IMG/VR virus record: IMGVR_UViG_3300037502_001348
Location: 1 to 25,160 of that record
Strand: one strand, 5' to 3'
Length of the DNA stretch: 25,160 nt
Source: a virus
Position 1 is the stretch's first letter, and each line of letters opens with the position of its first letter. This document shows, in pieces, positions 23,144-25,160 of the stretch. The notes under the pieces were generated by a model. It had not been told where the DNA came from, ran no database searches, and saw only the letters and a program-made list of their open reading frames with translations. A program made the position numbers and the translations under genes.

Positions 23144-23445
23144 ACGAGTACATGAGCAACAAACTTGACGCACACTTGACTAACATCAAGGAACTGGAAC
23201 AGACCATCATCGCGTTCAAGCAGTCATTTGACCACGCGATGGACGAACGCGACATGATGCGCGCCGAAATCGCAAGGCTGCAAAGCGAGGTTCAGCGGCT
23301 GCAACTGGCGAATGCCGACGCAGTCCATGCTTTGACGCGCGTGTCCAAACTGAATCCGAATTGCGCGCAGATTGGCGCGGGGATGCTCGCCACCATTATC
23401 AGCGAATCCACGACGGCACTTATCAATATGGGAGTGAACCAATGA
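23140..23445 (+). CDS. small coiled-coil protein (unknown)
   Basis: This 101-residue protein is dominated by a coiled coil (about residues 10-65, with MRAEIARLQSEVQRLQLANAD) and has a Gly/Ala/Thr-rich C-terminal helix. GGAGGG upstream and ATGA overlaps at both ends indicate coupled translation with its neighbours. It may be an oligomeric scaffold or regulator. There is no direct evidence. Confidence 0.65.
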   Translation: MNEYMSNKLDAHLTNIKELEQTIIAFKQSFDHAMDERDMMRAEIARLQSEVQRLQLANADAVHALTRVSKLNPNCAQIGAGMLATIISESTTALINMGVNQ

Positions 23446-23624
23446 GCAAGAAAGCAATCTCCGGCGCGCTGTGGGGCAAGAAGGGCAAGCCCGCCACTGA
23501 AAAGCCCGCAGAGCCGGAAGTCAAACGCGAAATGACCGAGCACGAATTGGCGGCGGACCTGATGTATCGCGCACTAGCGCGGGCAGCGCGGAACCGCCAC
23601 AACGCGGAAGGGTTTGGGGAATGA
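23442..23624 (+). CDS. small basic protein (unknown)
   Basis: This 60-residue protein has a lysine-rich N-terminus (MSKKAISGALWGKKGKP), a Pro/Glu linker, and a C-terminal helix (HELAADLMYRALARAARNRH). GGGAG at 23430-23434 lies 7 bases upstream, and the start overlaps the previous stop. In-frame sequence upstream to 23361 lacks a ribosome site. The charge suggests nucleic-acid binding, but that is only a guess. Confidence 0.6.
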   Translation: MSKKAISGALWGKKGKPATEKPAEPEVKREMTEHELAADLMYRALARAARNRHNAEGFGE

Positions 23625-23806
23625 TTGGTCGATGGGTAGCCTACGAGATTGGCGCACTAAAAGAAATCGGCATGAGTAGCCAAGAGGCATCAGACCACAT
23701 CCGCAATCGAATCAATGATGGGTACAATTATTTTCCCGGTGGTGTGGACCGTGGCATAGAAGTGATTGACTACTTGCAGAAATACTATCCACAAGGAGTG
23801 GCGTAA
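23621..23806 (+). CDS. small protein (unknown)
   Basis: This 61-residue helical protein (VAYEIGALKEIGMSSQEASDHIRNRI, then GGVDRGIEVIDYLQKYY) overlaps both neighbours, by ATGA at the start and TAATG at the end. GGAAGGG lies upstream. There is no membrane segment and no recognised family. Confidence 0.6.
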   Translation: MIGRWVAYEIGALKEIGMSSQEASDHIRNRINDGYNYFPGGVDRGIEVIDYLQKYYPQGVA

Positions 23807-24027
23807 TGATGTACCTACTCTGTGGGCTACTTGGCGCGCTAATCGGCGCGGCACTGGTGAGGCAACATCCGGCGGAACAGGAACCTGTGGATGCCGCGAT
23901 GGAAGCGTACCGCGATGCGGCGGTGTTCTACTGCGAATGCCTGCTTGCAGGCTTTGGCTCCACCACCTCATGGGACAAGTGGCGCAAGGCGCGCGAAGTG
24001 TACCTGACTGAATCAAGGGAGGATTGA
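23806..24027 (+). CDS. small membrane-anchored or secreted protein (unknown)
   Basis: This 73-residue protein starts with a hydrophobic segment (MMYLLCGLLGALIGAALV), a signal anchor or signal peptide, followed by a charged soluble part with three further aromatic/Cys clusters (AVFYCECLLAGF, TSWDKWRKAREVY). AAGGAG at 23793-23798 supports the start. Superinfection exclusion is one role for such proteins, but nothing here shows it. Confidence 0.6.
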   Translation: MMYLLCGLLGALIGAALVRQHPAEQEPVDAAMEAYRDAAVFYCECLLAGFGSTTSWDKWRKAREVYLTESRED

Positions 24028-24029
24028 CC

Positions 24030-24473
24030 ATGCAACTGACATTCGCGATGGACCGCGTTGATAACGTCACGATTGGCCGCTATGGCGATGGCATCGCCGC
24101 GCTAGACATGATGGGCCGCTTCCGTGAATTGGCGCATACGGTGCCGCTTACCCCGCGAAGGATTGAACCGGCATCATGCAAGGCACCCATGCGCGGGGAT
24201 AGGATGCTGGATACCATCGGCGTGATTGACAAGTCTTTGGAAGTGGCACCTTTGCCGGAAGAGGACAAGAACATCCCATCCGTCGCGCCGTTGTGGTGGG
24301 AGAAGTCGATGGGCGATTATCCGCACCGCGCCACATTGCGGGCAGTGAAATGGTTCTTTGGCTTTCCTACCAGCGACCGCCGCGCTGTGTGGGATACGTT
24401 GCGGAAGAGCACGTACAACTCCTATGACTTGTTTGAGGTTCGGGAAGTCCTGGTCAAGAAAGGAATCATCTGA
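24030..24473 (+). CDS. 147-aa protein (unknown)
   Basis: This is the largest gene of the post-lysis module. AAGGGAGG at 24015-24022 lies 7 bases before the ATG at 24030, so this start is preferred over a TTG 6 bases earlier. The C-terminal half has aromatic-rich segments (APLWWEKSMGDYPHRATLRAVKWFFGFPTSDRRAVWDTLRK) and ends in a short helix. No known motif is seen. The stop overlaps the next start (TGATG). Confidence 0.65.
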   Translation: MQLTFAMDRVDNVTIGRYGDGIAALDMMGRFRELAHTVPLTPRRIEPASCKAPMRGDRMLDTIGVIDKSLEVAPLPEEDKNIPSVAPLWWEKSMGDYPHRATLRAVKWFFGFPTSDRRAVWDTLRKSTYNSYDLFEVREVLVKKGII

Positions 24474-24742
24474 TGGAAGAGCAAGACGTATTCGGATACC
24501 TTGATGGCGGTGCAATCACGATTGAAGACCGCTGCCGATTCAGTAGCACTAACGCATGGGCGGTGTACATTGCAGATAGCACAGATATAGAAATCGAGTG
24601 CTACGGCGCAACCCGCGATGACGCATGGAGCAAGGCGTGTACGGAGCTGATGGAAATCATACACGACCGCGAGCGCATAGCGATGGAAGAGCATCCAAGC
24701 ATGACGGCTGGCGAGCGGAATCCTAGTATGGGTGGCTATTGA
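24473..24742 (+). CDS. 89-aa acidic protein (unknown)
   Basis: This acidic protein starts in a TGATG overlap with the previous gene and is the last of the run behind the 22295 promoter. It has an alternating strand region (AWAVYIADSTDIEIECYGA) followed by a helix (DDAWSKACTELMEIIHDRERIAM). Its final codons contain the -35 of the next promoter. There is no recognised family. Confidence 0.6.
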   Translation: MEEQDVFGYLDGGAITIEDRCRFSSTNAWAVYIADSTDIEIECYGATRDDAWSKACTELMEIIHDRERIAMEEHPSMTAGERNPSMGGY

Positions 24743-24788
24743 CAATCGCGCCGCTATACTCTACACTACGTAACACAGCAAGGGGCTG
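24739..24788 (+). promoter_or_regulatory. consensus promoter with stem-loop leader, copy 2
   Basis: TTGACA (24739-24744) and TACACT (24762-24767) are 17 bases apart. CAGCAAGGGGCTG (24776-24788) follows, identical over 13 bases to the leader hairpin at 22335-22347 and able to form CAGC/GCTG with the same AAGGG loop. GAAGG then lies 14 bases before the ATG, as in copy 1. Confidence 0.8.
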
Positions 24789-24810
24789 CAACCAAAGAAG
24801 GATGGATGAT

Positions 24811-25160
24811 ATGGAAAAGCATGTAGGACTAAACCCCGCGTGGTTCGATCCGGGGCTGGATGGCGTGAGTCCGTTTGAGCGAATATCCGCAACTGTGGGC
24901 TTTGGTTCGGCTGGCACTGCCGCCGCGTTCCGCGCGCTGCTGGCTGCGGAGGTGCCCGCGCTTCAAGTGGGGGATGTGGACAAGGACGCGGAAATCGCGC
25001 GGCTGAAATTCTTGCTTGACACGCAAGCATCCGACTACAAAGCGAGATGCGCTACTGCCCAACTTATCGAATCAGACCGCGACCACATCCGAGCTTTATA
25101 CACCAAATTGCAAGATAGCCATGACGCGCTGACGGTGGAGCGGCTCACCGCCGAGCGCGA
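24811..25160 (+). CDS. partial gene behind second promoter cassette (unknown, runs off the window)
   Basis: The frame is open to the window end. GAAGGA at 24797-24802 supports the ATG at 24811. An ATG at 24802 would overlap that site. The N-terminus reads MEKHVGLNPAWFDPGLDGVSPFERI, and the later part is a charged coiled coil (DAEIARLKFLLDTQASDYKA; LYTKLQDSHDALTVERL). One GATC occurs at 24847-24850. The 3' end is missing, so length and function are unknown. Confidence 0.65.
   Translation, partial: MEKHVGLNPAWFDPGLDGVSPFERISATVGFGSAGTAAAFRALLAAEVPALQVGDVDKDAEIARLKFLLDTQASDYKARCATAQLIESDRDHIRALYTKLQDSHDALTVERLTAER

Noticed and set aside
24755-24760. TATACT as the -10 of the second cassette promoter
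   Set aside because: Only 10 bases from TTGACA. TACACT at 24762 has the proper 17-base spacing.
1-25160. tRNA genes, CRISPR arrays, insertion sequences, integrase and attachment sites
   Set aside because: I looked for cloverleaf arms, spaced repeats and transposase or recombinase motifs and saw none that could be supported.

Overview
The window is the structural and lysis half of a tailed double-stranded DNA phage or prophage. All credible genes lie on the + strand. The head genes are of HK97 type: P27-like small terminase, large terminase, HK97-family portal, S49 protease, and a major capsid protein with an N-terminal delta domain. The tail has a tube protein, a frameshifted assembly chaperone and a tape measure, with no sheath, so the virion should be a siphovirus. 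A GH108 muramidase, consensus sigma70-type promoters and strong Shine-Dalgarno sites suggest a Gram-negative host. I cannot name the host. No integrase, repressor, tRNA or CRISPR is visible.

Layout. 38-4981: packaging, portal and protease. 4982-5188: a non-coding gap with a consensus promoter and a strong intrinsic terminator just before the capsid gene. 5189-8281: major capsid protein and three probable capsid or structural accessory proteins. 8281-11098: connector, adaptor, tail completion and tube genes. 11098-13473: tail assembly chaperone pair joined by a -1 slippery site, then a 568-aa tape measure. 13477-19110: six tail or fibre proteins, mostly unrecognised, including an AT-rich propeller-like gene. 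19111-21880: lysis cassette under its own promoter, coding for small membrane proteins, an LL-H-like holin, a zincin-like protein, an HTH-metallophosphoesterase and the endolysin. 22257-22293: terminator closing the late region. 22295-25160: a second module of very small unknown genes driven by two copies of one promoter plus stem-loop cassette.

Genes are packed tightly, with many TAATG, ATGA and longer overlaps, so translational coupling is probably widespread.

The main points of interest are the promoter-leader-terminator unit ahead of the capsid gene, the near absence of GATC (five sites by eye in 25 kb), the repeated promoter/stem-loop cassette, the A AAA AAC frameshift site, and the zincin plus HTH-phosphoesterase pair inside the lysis operon. 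Functions come from motif recognition by eye, without database searches.
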